Shown: positions 18,001 through 25,977 of the stretch, piece by piece
How positions within the stretch are numbered: position 1 is the first letter of the stretch
How the letters are laid out: the number at the start of each line of letters is the position of its first letter
Assembly (NCBI GenBank): GCA_964384205.1
Contig: CAYLKS010000018.1
Location: forward strand, 8,578-34,554
DNA: 25,977 nucleotides
Direction of reading: 5' to 3'
Source: CAYLKS01 sp964384205 [NCBI: uncultured bacterium]
GTDB lineage: Bacteria > JAGOEH01
Program-made: the position numbers and the translations under genes
The notes under the pieces: generated by a model
Told to the model about the DNA's origin: nothing
The model's input: only the letters and a program-made list of their open reading frames with translations
The model's database searches: none

Positions 18001-18037
18001 ATCTTTGAGCAAAGAAAATGCCCTCCAAAGATTTTTT
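18001..18037 (+). terminator. Weak terminator-like hairpin
   Basis: ATCTTTG (18001-18007) and CAAAGAT (18026-18032) form a 7-bp stem with an 18-nt loop, followed by six T residues (18032-18037). No plus-strand gene ends here, so it would serve only an unrecognised short transcript. It may be chance. Confidence 0.22.
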
Positions 18038-18290
18038 ATTTATCAATATATAACAACTTTTCGCATAACAAGATAACAATATGCTATACTAAACCTGAGA
18101 CATAATTTTGAGAAATTAATAACCTCATATTTCATGTTATATAAAATCTTTGAAATTTAAGAAATTCTTTCTCCTGAAAAAAATTATGCCTTTATGCAAA
18201 CTTATTGGCAACTGTAATGTTATTTTTTTATTTACTTTTTATTCCTTCCATATAAATTTTTCCCAAATTCATATATATTTTTTTATTTAC

Positions 18291-18318
18291 TTGACAATTC
18301 TAATTATAGCTATATATT
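18291..18318 (+). promoter_or_regulatory. Sigma70-type promoter for the chemosensory cluster
   Basis: A consensus TTGACA (18291-18296) is followed after 16 nt by TATATT (18313-18318, five of six). Transcription would start near 18325, giving a leader of about 58 nt before the ParA gene. It is the only clear promoter I see ahead of the seven-gene run. Confidence 0.6.
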
Positions 18319-18382
18319 TTTAAATAGAGATATTAAATTTTATTTAATAATATGCCGATTTAATGAAAAGGTTGGAGACATT

Positions 18383-19138
18383 ATGAGAAAAATTATCTTT
18401 ACTAATAGAAAAGGCGGATGTGGAAAGACTACAGTTACTGTAAATCTTGGAGTAGCATTAGGATTATTGCAAAAGAAAGTTTTAATTGTTGATCTTGATT
18501 CTCAATCGCATTCCACATTTTACCTTGGACTAAATCCTTATTTAAAGAGACATAATTTATATGAATATCTTAATAATGAGAAATTAGATATTGTATCACT
18601 AATAACTAAAACTCAATTTAAAAATGTTTGGATTGTTCCATCTTCTACTTTTTTAGGAGAATTAAATATTGGGAAAATTAAGAATATTGAAACAAGATTA
18701 ATGCATGATTTTGAAAAAATAACAGATTTTGATTTTGTATTATTTGATACTTCTCCGTCTCTGGATAAATTCACTATAGCTGGTATTATAAGTGCCAGCG
18801 AAGTTATGATTCCTGTTGAGATGCATTATCTGCCGATGCAAGGATTGGCGCAATTAATTAGAGAAATTTATAAAATAAATTTACAATATAAGAATAAGCA
18901 AGTTGTTTCTGGTATTATACCAACATTATATCATAAGCGAACAAAAATTTATAAGGCTATATTAGAAGAATTGAAAAAAATATTTCCAGAAAACATTATT
19001 TTTGAGGGCATTGCTTATGACATTAAATTAGCAGAGGCACCAAGCCATCAAAAACCTATTTTTTATTATGCCCCCACATCAAGAGCATCAATTGATTTTC
19101 AGAGATTGGCTCTTAGAGTTTTAAAAAATAATAAATAA
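18383..19138 (+). CDS. ParA/MinD-type ATPase, probably for positioning a chemosensory array
   Basis: This 251-residue protein is close in length to chromosomal ParA/Soj. It has the deviant Walker A motif KGGCGKTT (10-17; signature Lys10, catalytic Lys15), the A' segment IVDLDSQSHST with Asp37 and Asp39, a Walker B-like FVLFDTSPSLD, and the mid-protein region MIPVEMHYLPMQGL typical of the family. Such ATPases form gradients on the nucleoid or membrane and move cargo. No ParB or parS is seen. The next genes encode a receptor, CheW domains and CheB, as in the known PpfA/TlpT and ParC chemotaxis systems, so positioning of a chemosensory cluster is the best inference. GGAGA lies before the ATG. 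The TPR gene follows after 17 nt, with its own GGAG. Confidence 0.88.
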   Translation: MRKIIFTNRKGGCGKTTVTVNLGVALGLLQKKVLIVDLDSQSHSTFYLGLNPYLKRHNLYEYLNNEKLDIVSLITKTQFKNVWIVPSSTFLGELNIGKIKNIETRLMHDFEKITDFDFVLFDTSPSLDKFTIAGIISASEVMIPVEMHYLPMQGLAQLIREIYKINLQYKNKQVVSGIIPTLYHKRTKIYKAILEELKKIFPENIIFEGIAYDIKLAEAPSHQKPIFYYAPTSRASIDFQRLALRVLKNNK

Positions 19139-19155
19139 ATTTATGGAGTATTAAA

Positions 19156-19608
19156 ATGAAAGAAAAAAAAATTATTGGTGTAGGCCTTGATGAGTTAATG
19201 AATCAGACTATAAAAGAAGATGAAAAAAAGAAGAAAAAAAAGAGTGAAAAATCGGATAATAAAGAGATAAAAAAATATAAAGAGAAGATTTCCAAACTCC
19301 AGAAAGAACTCAAAGAATTGGAAAAAATATTAGAAAAGGATGCTGATTTGAAATTATCTTCTGAAGAACTTTTTAAAAAAGGTCTTTCCTTTGATGAAAA
19401 GGGAGATTTTCCTAATGCTTCTTATTATTATATAAGGGCTTTAAAGAAAGATAGCAATAATATTAAAGCTATGCTCAATCTTGCTGCTATATATTATGAA
19501 TTTGATATGCTAGAGAAGTCTAAAGAATTATATCAAAAGGTATTAAAAATGGATCCAGAGAACGATATTGCAAAAGAGAATTTAAAGATCCTCGAAGAGG
19601 AGGAATAA
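19156..19608 (+). CDS. TPR protein with ParB-like N-terminal segment
   Basis: The 150-residue protein has three parts. Residues 5-16 read KIIGVGLDELMN, resembling the G-x-GL-D-x-L segment at the start of ParB proteins that stimulates ParA. Residues 20-65 are extremely lysine/glutamate-rich and probably form a coiled coil. Residues about 68-147 hold two tetratricopeptide repeats, with SSEELFKKGLSFDEKGDFPNAS and later AAIYYEFDMLEKSKELYQKVL followed by MDPEN. There is no signal or membrane segment, so it should be cytoplasmic. Its place between ParA and Hsp70 genes suggests an adaptor between the positioning ATPase and the array or the chaperone. The Hsp70 gene follows after 6 nt, its ribosome site (GAGGAGG) lying inside this gene's end. 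Confidence 0.8.
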   Translation: MKEKKIIGVGLDELMNQTIKEDEKKKKKKSEKSDNKEIKKYKEKISKLQKELKELEKILEKDADLKLSSEELFKKGLSFDEKGDFPNASYYYIRALKKDSNNIKAMLNLAAIYYEFDMLEKSKELYQKVLKMDPENDIAKENLKILEEEE

Positions 19609-19614
19609 TTTTTT

Positions 19615-21108
19615 ATGATTTTGGGAATTGATTTAGGAACTACACATTCTTTATGCGCTTATATCAATAGAGATGATAAACCTGAGATAATTATCAATGA
19701 AAGAGGAGATAGATTAACTCCTTCTGTTGTATATTTTAAGTCGCATAAAGAAGCGATTGTAGGAGAGTCAGCTTATGGATTTGGTTCACTAAATTCTGAT
19801 AATTTTATTGAAAATATAAAAAGAAAGATGGGGTCTACTTTTAGAGCTGTTATTGCTGGAAGGGAGTTCACTCCTACTGAGATATCATCTATAATTTTGC
19901 GAAAGATCAAATCTTATGCAGAACAATTTTTAAATACGAATATCAAAGATATAGTCATATCTGTACCTGCCTATTTTAGTCATTTACAAAGATCAGCTAC
20001 AAAGAATGCTGCTGAGATTGCGGGCTTTAATGTTTTGAAAATTATAAATGAACCAACTGCTGCTGCTTTAGCATATAATTTATTTAATGATAAAGATGAG
20101 AATATACTTGTATTTGATTTAGGTGGTGGAACATTAGATATAACATTATTGGAGTATAAAAATAGAGTCCAAAGAGTAATTGCAACTGCCGGTGATATCC
20201 ATCTGGGAGGAGTTGATTTTGATAATATTATTGTTGATTTTTTAATAAAGCATTTGAAGAAAAGATTTAATGTTGATATTTCGAATGAACCTATTTCTTT
20301 GTATCAGATAAAGAATGTAGCAAAGAAAGCAAAAGAGGATTTATCATCTATTGATAGTGTTGAAATAAATGTTCCTTATGTGGCTATTACAGAAAAGGGA
20401 CCTGTGCATTTACGTTATTCTCTTTCAAGTACTGATTTTGAAAAAATGAGCCTGCCTATTTTGACAAGAATTAAAATGATTTTGGAAAATATTTTTAAAG
20501 CAAATAATATAAGTCCGGATTGGGTATCAAAAATTATTTTTGTTGGGGGTTCTACAAGAATTCCTTTTGTTAGAAAATTGGTTTTGGATTTTTTTGCGAA
20601 TTTTATAGATGAACCACATAGATTATTACCAAAGATTACCATTAATCCCGATGAAGCGGTTGCTTTAGGTGCTGCAATATATGCTGGTATATTAGAGGGG
20701 AAATTGAAGGAAATAGAATTTTATGATGTTGTTTCTCATTATCTGGGTATAGAAAATGATAATGGAGATTTTGTTCCTATATTGGAACCGAATACACCGT
20801 ATAACACAGAAAAAGATATGATTTTTGAAGTTTCAAAAGAAAGTAATAACGATTTTATTAAAGTTCATATTCTACAGTCCGATAATAAATATGGAAAGGG
20901 AGAACTTCTTTCGTTAGGCTATTTTTATTTTGATAATCCAAAGGAACTGGAAGAAATTGATATAATATTCTATGTGGATAAACATGGCATTTTGCATGTT
21001 AAAGCTATTGATTTAGAGGAAGGTTTTTCCAAAGAGATAAGTATTCGGGATTTTTATTTTGAAAATGATGAAAAACAAAACAGAGGAAGTAAAATAAAAA
21101 TTTATTAA
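19615..21108 (+). CDS. Short Hsp70-family chaperone without C-terminal lid (HscC-like)
   Basis: The 497-residue protein has a full Hsp70 ATPase domain (about 1-361): IDLGTTHS (5-12), [10 protein letters not shown] (145-154), [13 protein letters not shown] (167-179), LGGVDFD (197-203) and VGGSTRIP (310-317). A beta-type substrate domain follows (about 370-480). DnaK is about 610-640 residues, so the helical lid is essentially missing, and the interdomain linker is not the usual DVLLLD sequence. It resembles HscC-like specialised Hsp70s more than housekeeping DnaK. No DnaJ or GrpE gene is nearby. It sits between the TPR and receptor genes, implying a role in that system. Hsp70-like proteins are also known in gliding motility of Myxococcus, which is suggestive only. 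Confidence 0.9.
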   Translation: MILGIDLGTTHSLCAYINRDDKPEIIINERGDRLTPSVVYFKSHKEAIVGESAYGFGSLNSDNFIENIKRKMGSTFRAVIAGREFTPTEISSIILRKIKSYAEQFLNTNIKDIVISVPAYFSHLQRSATKNAAEIAGFNVLKIINEPTAAALAYNLFNDKDENILVFDLGGGTLDITLLEYKNRVQRVIATAGDIHLGGVDFDNIIVDFLIKHLKKRFNVDISNEPISLYQIKNVAKKAKEDLSSIDSVEINVPYVAITEKGPVHLRYSLSSTDFEKMSLPILTRIKMILENIFKANNISPDWVSKIIFVGGSTRIPFVRKLVLDFFANFIDEPHRLLPKITINPDEAVALGAAIYAGILEGKLKEIEFYDVVSHYLGIENDNGDFVPILEPNTPYNTEKDMIFEVSKESNNDFIKVHILQSDNKYGKGELLSLGYFYFDNPKELEEIDIIFYVDKHGILHVKAIDLEEGFSKEISIRDFYFENDEKQNRGSKIKIY

Positions 21109-21122
21109 AAGGAGCATTAAAA

Positions 21123-23066
21123 ATGGCAAAAAAATTGGAAAAATTACCAGGGGGTACGGGGATTGTTGAAAAAAAGGAAGTAACCAGTGATATAACACAA
21201 AAAAAGGATTTTGCTAAAAAGAAAGCAGAACAAAGGGCACGCGCAAGAACTCTGGCAAAGACTCAACAATTGTCCGAAAGATTAGCCGCAGCAATTGAGG
21301 AATTAGCTGCTGGTATTGAGGAATCGCAAGTAGCCGTTAAAGAGCTTTTATCTGCTATGGAACAAATCGCTGCAGGTCAGGAAGAAACAGCAGCTGCTAC
21401 TGAAGAAAGCAGAAAAGCAATATTACAGATTGTTACAAATATTGGAAAAGTAGAGAAGGATATTAAGATTGGTTCTGATAAAACATTGCAAAATAATAAA
21501 AAAATAATGGATATAGTTGAAAAATTATATAAGTTAATCGATGATATAAAAGAGACTGCGAACATTGGAAATGCTTCTTTAAAAGCAGCGGAAACATTGG
21601 AAAAGCAATCTGAGAACGTTGGACTTATCATAAAAACAGTTGTGAGGATTGCAGATCAAACAAATTTATTAGCTTTAAATGCTGCAATTGAAGCAGCACG
21701 TGCTGGTGAACATGGTAAGGGGTTTGCAGTTGTTGCAGATGAGGTCAGAAATTTAGCTTCTTTATCTGAAAGAAATGCTAATGATATTAAGACTCATGTT
21801 GCTAATATAACAAAAGAAATACAAAATATTGTACAAAATGTATTAGATTCAGCAAAGTTAGCAGAAGAGAAAGCCAAAGATGGTGAAAATACAATAAGTG
21901 TTATAAAAGATATTAGTGAGACATTTGAAAAAATAGTATCCCAAATGATAAAATTACAAGAAATATCTTCCAAAATAGAGAAGGGAAGTAAAGAATTTTT
22001 AAATAGAGCTGAGATTATTGCTGCGGCAGCAGAAGAATCATCAGCTGCTACTGAAGAAGCTACAAAATCTGTTAAGGAAATTAACATAGCGTTTGAACAG
22101 ATTAGTACTGCAGCAGATGAACTTGCTCAGATGGCAGAAGAACTAAAATCTTCTACGGATGTACAAAAATCTTCTGAAGAATTAGCTGCAGCATCAGAGC
22201 AATTATCCGCTAGTATAGAACAGGCAAATACTGCTGTTGAGCAAATTTCAACTGCTATACACCAACTTGCCAAAGGAGCTGATGATCAGGCCAATAGCAC
22301 ACAGGATGGGTTAAAAATTGCTACTACAATGGAACAGCTTGGAAATGAACAAAAAGAAATTATGAAAAAAATTGGTACTGAATTTAATTCTTTATTGAAA
22401 CAGATTAATTCTATAGAAAAAAGTATTTCTTCACTATCAGAAGAAATATCAAAAATTTCAGAAGAGAATTCGAGTTCAGCAAAAAAAACAGAAGAGCTTC
22501 AAAATTTGACTTATGAAATTGACAGAATTGTTGATAATATTTCTTTAATAACTATCCAAACAAATATGTTATCAGTATCTGGTGCAATTGAAGCTGCTCG
22601 AGCAGGCGAATATGGTAAAGGATTTTCTGTTGTTTCGGGAGATATTAGAAATTTAGCAAATGATTCTGCAGAAAATGCTGGAAAAATCAAAAATTTAGTA
22701 CAATCTATTGGTAAACAGATCTCTGATGTTTCTTCACAAATAAATCTATCAGGCGATAAATCAAAAAATGTTGCAAATAATGCTGCTAATTCACTAACTA
22801 TTTTAGATAATATTAAAAAAGATATTGAGGAAATTAATTCATTAATAAACAAAATAATTAATATGATTGAAGAATCTATAACTGCTGTATCTGAAGCAAA
22901 AAATGGGATTGAACAGATAGCATCCGCTGCAGAGGAATCAGCTGCTGCTATTAATGAATCTTCAGCTGCTGCTGAGGAACAAACAAGAGCTATAGCAGAA
23001 TTGGCTCAAGCAATCGAAGAGATTGCCTCTATGGCCGATGAACTGCAAAATCTTGGAGTTGAATAA
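21123..23066 (+). CDS. Soluble chemoreceptor with two tandem signalling hairpins
   Basis: This 647-residue protein is a methyl-accepting chemotaxis protein without membrane segments or a recognisable sensor domain. After a basic N-terminus (1-46) come two antiparallel helical hairpins. The first (about 48-342) has its tip at [16 protein letters not shown] (181-196) followed by [15 protein letters not shown]. The second (about 350-647) has [16 protein letters not shown] (481-496) followed by [15 protein letters not shown]. The tips are exactly 300 residues apart, so this is a full internal duplication; the second tip has diverged more. Many AAEESxA-type stretches could be methylation sites, consistent with CheB nearby. 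No C-terminal NWETF-like tether is present. AAGGAGC precedes the ATG; the stop overlaps the CheW gene (TAATG). It is comparable to the soluble receptors FrzCD and TlpT, but doubled. Confidence 0.92.
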   Translation: MAKKLEKLPGGTGIVEKKEVTSDITQKKDFAKKKAEQRARARTLAKTQQLSERLAAAIEELAAGIEESQVAVKELLSAMEQIAAGQEETAAATEESRKAILQIVTNIGKVEKDIKIGSDKTLQNNKKIMDIVEKLYKLIDDIKETANIGNASLKAAETLEKQSENVGLIIKTVVRIADQTNLLALNAAIEAARAGEHGKGFAVVADEVRNLASLSERNANDIKTHVANITKEIQNIVQNVLDSAKLAEEKAKDGENTISVIKDISETFEKIVSQMIKLQEISSKIEKGSKEFLNRAEIIAAAAEESSAATEEATKSVKEINIAFEQISTAADELAQMAEELKSSTDVQKSSEELAAASEQLSASIEQANTAVEQISTAIHQLAKGADDQANSTQDGLKIATTMEQLGNEQKEIMKKIGTEFNSLLKQINSIEKSISSLSEEISKISEENSSSAKKTEELQNLTYEIDRIVDNISLITIQTNMLSVSGAIEAARAGEYGKGFSVVSGDIRNLANDSAENAGKIKNLVQSIGKQISDVSSQINLSGDKSKNVANNAANSLTILDNIKKDIEEINSLINKIINMIEESITAVSEAKNGIEQIASAAEESAAAINESSAAAEEQTRAIAELAQAIEEIASMADELQNLGVE

Positions 23067-24643
23067 TGGCCAATATTAAAAAATTTTTAACTTTTTATAT
23101 TGCCGATTCAATCTATGCTTTTGAACTTGATTTTATTAGAGAAGTTATTGATGTACCAGAAATTACAGAGATTCCCTTAACAGAACCATACATAAGGGGA
23201 ATTGCAAATCTTCGTGGAAATGTAATCACTATTTTTGACTTAAAGAAAAAACTATTCAATAATTATACAGAATTTTCCAATAACTCAAAAATTGTTATTG
23301 TTAATTTTAAAGATTACACTATAGGTTTTTTGATTGATAAAATCAGTGAAGTTTATCCTGTTAGTGATGAAGATATTAGTTTTCCAGATAATATTGAAGG
23401 TATTGATAAAAAACTTATTGAAGGTGTTTTTGAAATTAGTAAAAATGCTATAGTCAGGATATTATCTCTAAAAGAATTAATTGATAATATTGAAAAAAAT
23501 GCAAAATTTATTGATACACAAAAGGACTATTTTAATCAAGAAGATGAAGATATCAGGAAAACAGAAGAAGTTCAAAAAGATTATGGAGAAAAATTATTAG
23601 TATTCAGGTTAAATGAGCAATCCTATGGAATAGAAATCAGGTTCATTCAAGAGATAATAAGACTTACTCGTATAAATGAAATTCCAGGTACTTCTGAAGA
23701 AATTTTAGGATTATTTGAATTGAGAAATAACGTTCTACCTCTGGTAGATTTAAAAACATTATTAGGGATTGATTCTGAATTTGTTTTAGATTCAGATGTT
23801 GAGTTAGAGGATAGACAGGAAAAAATTATTATTTTTAAATTCAAAAATCTCACAGTAGGATTACTTGTTGATAAGATAGAGAATGTTATTACTCCGTTAA
23901 AGCATGAAATACTACCCACTCCTCAAACATTTGATGATATTACCCAAAAACATTTGAAATCAATTTATAATATTTCAGATGATAATATCTGTTTTATTTT
24001 AGATGAGGAAAAAATTATTTCTGAAGAAGAATTAAAAGAAATTAAAGATGAAATAAAATCCGATGAAAAAAAGGAAATAAAGATGGAAGAAGATTTACAA
24101 AATATTGCTATTTTTAAAATCTCCGATGAGGAATTTGCTATTGATATTAATGAAATAATTGAGATTAATAGAATTCCAGAAATTACTCATATTCCAGATG
24201 CACCATCTTTTATTGAAGGGATAATAAATCTTCGAGGAGATGTTGTTACTTTACTTAATTTGAGACAAAGATTAGGTCTTGAAAAAAAAGAATTTAATGA
24301 GCTCGATAGAATTATTCTTGTTGATATAGAAGGCACTAAAATCGGCTTGATTGTAGATGGAGTTAAAGAGATAAAATCTATTCCCAAAAGATATTTCCAG
24401 CAGGTACCCAAATTTTTAAAAACTACAATTGCAAGAGATTTTATCAAAAACATTATTAATATAGAAGAACAAAAAAGGTTGATAACTTTAATAAATACTC
24501 AGAATTTGTTAACAATAGATGAAAAAGAAGAATTAAATAATTTTAAGAATAAAAAGGAAACAAATAATAAAAAAAATACTAATAAAGAAGAAAGCAACAA
24601 TGAAAAGAAGACTATAAAGAAAAAATTAAAAAGAGCTAAATAA
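23066..24643 (+). CDS. Coupling protein with three CheW domains
   Basis: CheW couples receptors to the kinase CheA. This 525-residue protein has three CheW domains in a row: about 4-150, 174-318 and 343-488. The conserved core appears as IRGIANLRGNVITIFDL (43-59), ILGLFELRNNVLPLVDL (203-219) and IEGIINLRGDVVTLLNL (383-399). The middle copy is the most divergent, replacing LRG with LRN. Acidic linkers (about 155-173 and 318-343) join them, and the last 35 residues are a lysine/asparagine-rich tail. Three domains could give an extended scaffold matching the doubled receptor next door. The gene overlaps the receptor stop by 1 nt (TAATG), with TTGGAG as ribosome site. Confidence 0.92.
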   Translation: MANIKKFLTFYIADSIYAFELDFIREVIDVPEITEIPLTEPYIRGIANLRGNVITIFDLKKKLFNNYTEFSNNSKIVIVNFKDYTIGFLIDKISEVYPVSDEDISFPDNIEGIDKKLIEGVFEISKNAIVRILSLKELIDNIEKNAKFIDTQKDYFNQEDEDIRKTEEVQKDYGEKLLVFRLNEQSYGIEIRFIQEIIRLTRINEIPGTSEEILGLFELRNNVLPLVDLKTLLGIDSEFVLDSDVELEDRQEKIIIFKFKNLTVGLLVDKIENVITPLKHEILPTPQTFDDITQKHLKSIYNISDDNICFILDEEKIISEEELKEIKDEIKSDEKKEIKMEEDLQNIAIFKISDEEFAIDINEIIEINRIPEITHIPDAPSFIEGIINLRGDVVTLLNLRQRLGLEKKEFNELDRIILVDIEGTKIGLIVDGVKEIKSIPKRYFQQVPKFLKTTIARDFIKNIINIEEQKRLITLINTQNLLTIDEKEELNNFKNKKETNNKKNTNKEESNNEKKTIKKKLKRAK

Positions 24644-24661
24644 GAGAAATGGGAGAATAGT

Positions 24662-25705
24662 ATGGGAATAAAAGTATTGGTAGTTGATGATTCAGCTCTA
24701 ATGAGAAAATATATTCGTGAGATGTTAGAATCTGACTCAGAAATAGAAGTTATAGCAGTTGCAAGAGATGGTGAAGATGCTGTAAATAAAGCTAAAAAAT
24801 ATGAACCAGATGTTATAACTCTTGATGTAAATATGCCCAAAATGGATGGTATTACTGCATTGAGAATTTTAGTTAAAGAAGAGATAGCACCTGTAATTAT
24901 GCTTTCTTCATTGACTCAAGAAGATGCTGATATTACTCTTCAGGCTTTGGAAATAGGAGCATTTGACTGCATCGCAAAACCAGGTGGCACTATTTCGTTA
25001 AATATAAAAACAATTAAAGATGAATTAATAAAAAAAGTAAAAGAAGCTGCTAAAAAAGGTGTTATAAAAAGAATCAAACAAAAAAAGGTCATAGAAAAAT
25101 TTGATATTAAAAATAAGATTATAGATAAAAAAAAGGCTGTTGCAATTGGAATTTCCACAGGTGGCCCAAAAACTCTTCTTGAAGTTATACCTTATTTGCC
25201 AGAAGATTTACCTGCAAGTGTTTTCATTGTTCAACATATGCCGCCTGCTTTTACCAATAGTTTTGCGAGAAGATTAGATGAAATATCAAAAATAAAGGTG
25301 GTTGAAGCAAAGTCCGGATTACGAGTAAAACCATCATTGGGAGTTTTAGGTAAAGGCGGTTATCACTTGAAAGTTTATAAAAATGCTCTTGGTAATATTG
25401 TAGTTCGAACTCCTTCTTTTCCAGAGCATCTTTTTAAACCATCAGCTGATATTATGATGGAGTCGGTTTTAAGTGTTTATGGAGAAAATACAATAGGCGT
25501 CCTTATGACAGGTATGGGCGATGATGGAGCAGATGCTATGGTTAAAATAAAAAAAGCAGGGGGAATTACAATTGCAGAATCTGAAGAAACCGCAATCGTC
25601 TTCGGTATGCCCAAAGCGGCTATAGAGAGAGGCGGCGCTGATTTCGTGGCGCCAAGTTATAAAATTGCAGAATATATAGTAAAGGCTGTCTATGAAGAAT
25701 TGTGA
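24662..25705 (+). CDS. cheB: Chemotaxis response regulator protein-glutamate methylesterase
   Basis: CheB removes methyl groups from, and deamidates, receptor glutamates and glutamines. The 347-residue protein is of normal length. The receiver domain (1-125) has Asp10, phosphoacceptor Asp55 in LDVNMPK, and Lys106 in AKPGG. After a lysine-rich linker (about 125-157) the methylesterase domain shows the catalytic triad Ser165 (GISTGGP), His192 (QHMPP) and Asp278 (GMGDDGA). The presence of CheB implies a CheR and a CheA that phosphorylates Asp55, neither of which is in the window. A GGGAG site precedes the ATG, 18 nt after the triple-CheW gene. It overlaps the next start by 14 nt. Confidence 0.95.
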   Translation: MGIKVLVVDDSALMRKYIREMLESDSEIEVIAVARDGEDAVNKAKKYEPDVITLDVNMPKMDGITALRILVKEEIAPVIMLSSLTQEDADITLQALEIGAFDCIAKPGGTISLNIKTIKDELIKKVKEAAKKGVIKRIKQKKVIEKFDIKNKIIDKKKAVAIGISTGGPKTLLEVIPYLPEDLPASVFIVQHMPPAFTNSFARRLDEISKIKVVEAKSGLRVKPSLGVLGKGGYHLKVYKNALGNIVVRTPSFPEHLFKPSADIMMESVLSVYGENTIGVLMTGMGDDGADAMVKIKKAGGITIAESEETAIVFGMPKAAIERGGADFVAPSYKIAEYIVKAVYEEL

Positions 25706-25977
25706 TTTTTCTTTCAATTGTAATATGATAATGAACATCTTTGATTATATTGATAAAGGGCTGATTGTTATTGATAAAAATAAAAAAATTGTTTTGTTTA
25801 ATAATTGGGTTAAAATTTACATCAATCAATCTATTAAAGAAAACGATAATATTATTGATATTATGCCTGATCATCTTAAAGATCTTGTAAATGACAAAAT
25901 TAATCTTATTTCAAAAGGGGATTTGAAAGAAATTTTCCTTTCTTATTTTATGTTTGAAGATAATCTTTTCTTAATTA
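25692..25977 (+). CDS. Start of a PAS-like signalling protein, cut by the window end
   Basis: An ATG at 25692, inside the end of cheB, opens a frame that runs off the window after 95 codons. The visible part includes FDYIDKGLIVIDKNKKIVLFN, which matches the beginning of a PAS sensor domain, then a helix-rich segment with IIDIMPDHLKDLV. PAS domains at this position usually precede a histidine kinase, diguanylate cyclase or similar output domain, none of which can be seen. AAAGG lies 6 nt before the ATG; later in-frame ATGs at 25725 and 25731 are less well placed. The 14-nt overlap suggests it belongs to the same operon. Confidence 0.65.
   Translation, partial: MKNCDFSFNCNMIMNIFDYIDKGLIVIDKNKKIVLFNNWVKIYINQSIKENDNIIDIMPDHLKDLVNDKINLISKGDLKEIFLSYFMFEDNLFLI

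Larger units (their letters stand above)
17640..18382. other. 743-nt AT-rich intergenic region between divergent operons
   Basis: I found no convincing gene, tRNA or parS-like site here. It holds the promoter at 18291-18318, a weak hairpin with a T tract at 18001-18037, and a 16-bp direct repeat (ATTTTTTTATTTACTT at 18222-18237 and 18277-18292), the second copy overlapping the -35 box. Its length is exceptional for such a compact window. Confidence 0.6.

Noticed and set aside
17640-18382. ParB-binding parS site or plasmid-type partition locus near ParA
   Set aside because: I found no TGTTTCACGTGAAACA-like palindrome and no parB gene; the neighbours are chemotaxis genes.
1-25977. CRISPR arrays, insertion sequences, tRNA or rRNA genes
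   Set aside because: I saw no regularly spaced repeats, transposase genes or GC-rich cloverleaf segments on either strand.

Overview
The window is very AT-rich bacterial DNA (A/T homopolymers and AAA/TTA/ATA codons everywhere) with tightly packed genes. Most starts have a purine-rich AAGGAGG-like ribosome site. A lipoprotein signal, a PpiD-type anchored foldase, a PmbA/TldE-like protein and a DUF4159 protein suggest a diderm, perhaps of an FCB-like or candidate-phylum lineage. The sequence does not fix the taxon.

Layout. (1) 85-693, plus strand: a small putative lipoprotein. (2) 4086-909, minus strand: an operon with a good promoter, a possible 27-residue membrane peptide, a sodium:solute symporter, a SIMPL-domain protein and spermidine synthase, ending in a perfect 11-bp hairpin. 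(3) 4256-14272, plus strand: a seven-gene run with gaps of 38 nt or less or overlaps, encoding a PpiD/SurA-like foldase, alpha-glucan phosphorylase, GAF/PP2C phosphatase, unknown helical protein, TldE-like protein, DUF4159 protein and ComEC. (4) 17639-14269, minus strand: a MscS channel and an MrfA/YprA-type helicase, convergent with comEC. (5) 17640-18382: a 743-nt AT-rich intergenic stretch ending in a strong sigma70-type promoter. (6) 18383 to the window end, plus strand: a chemosensory cluster of ParA ATPase, TPR protein, lidless Hsp70, soluble receptor with two complete signalling hairpins, triple-CheW protein, CheB and the start of a PAS-like protein.

The chemosensory cluster is the most interesting part. 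The receptor has no membrane segment and no ligand-binding domain. It is two receptor signalling hairpins in tandem, their tips exactly 300 residues apart. The coupling protein has three CheW domains. The TPR protein begins with a segment resembling the ParA-stimulating N-terminus of ParB. I infer a cytoplasmic chemosensory array positioned by ParA, with an Hsp70-fold partner, but no CheA, CheR or CheY is visible before the window ends.

A second point is comEC. Its coding frame is clearly intact upstream of the first ATG, yet it has no ATG, GTG, TTG or CTG there. A wobble-type ribosome site suggests an AUA start coupled to the DUF4159 gene.
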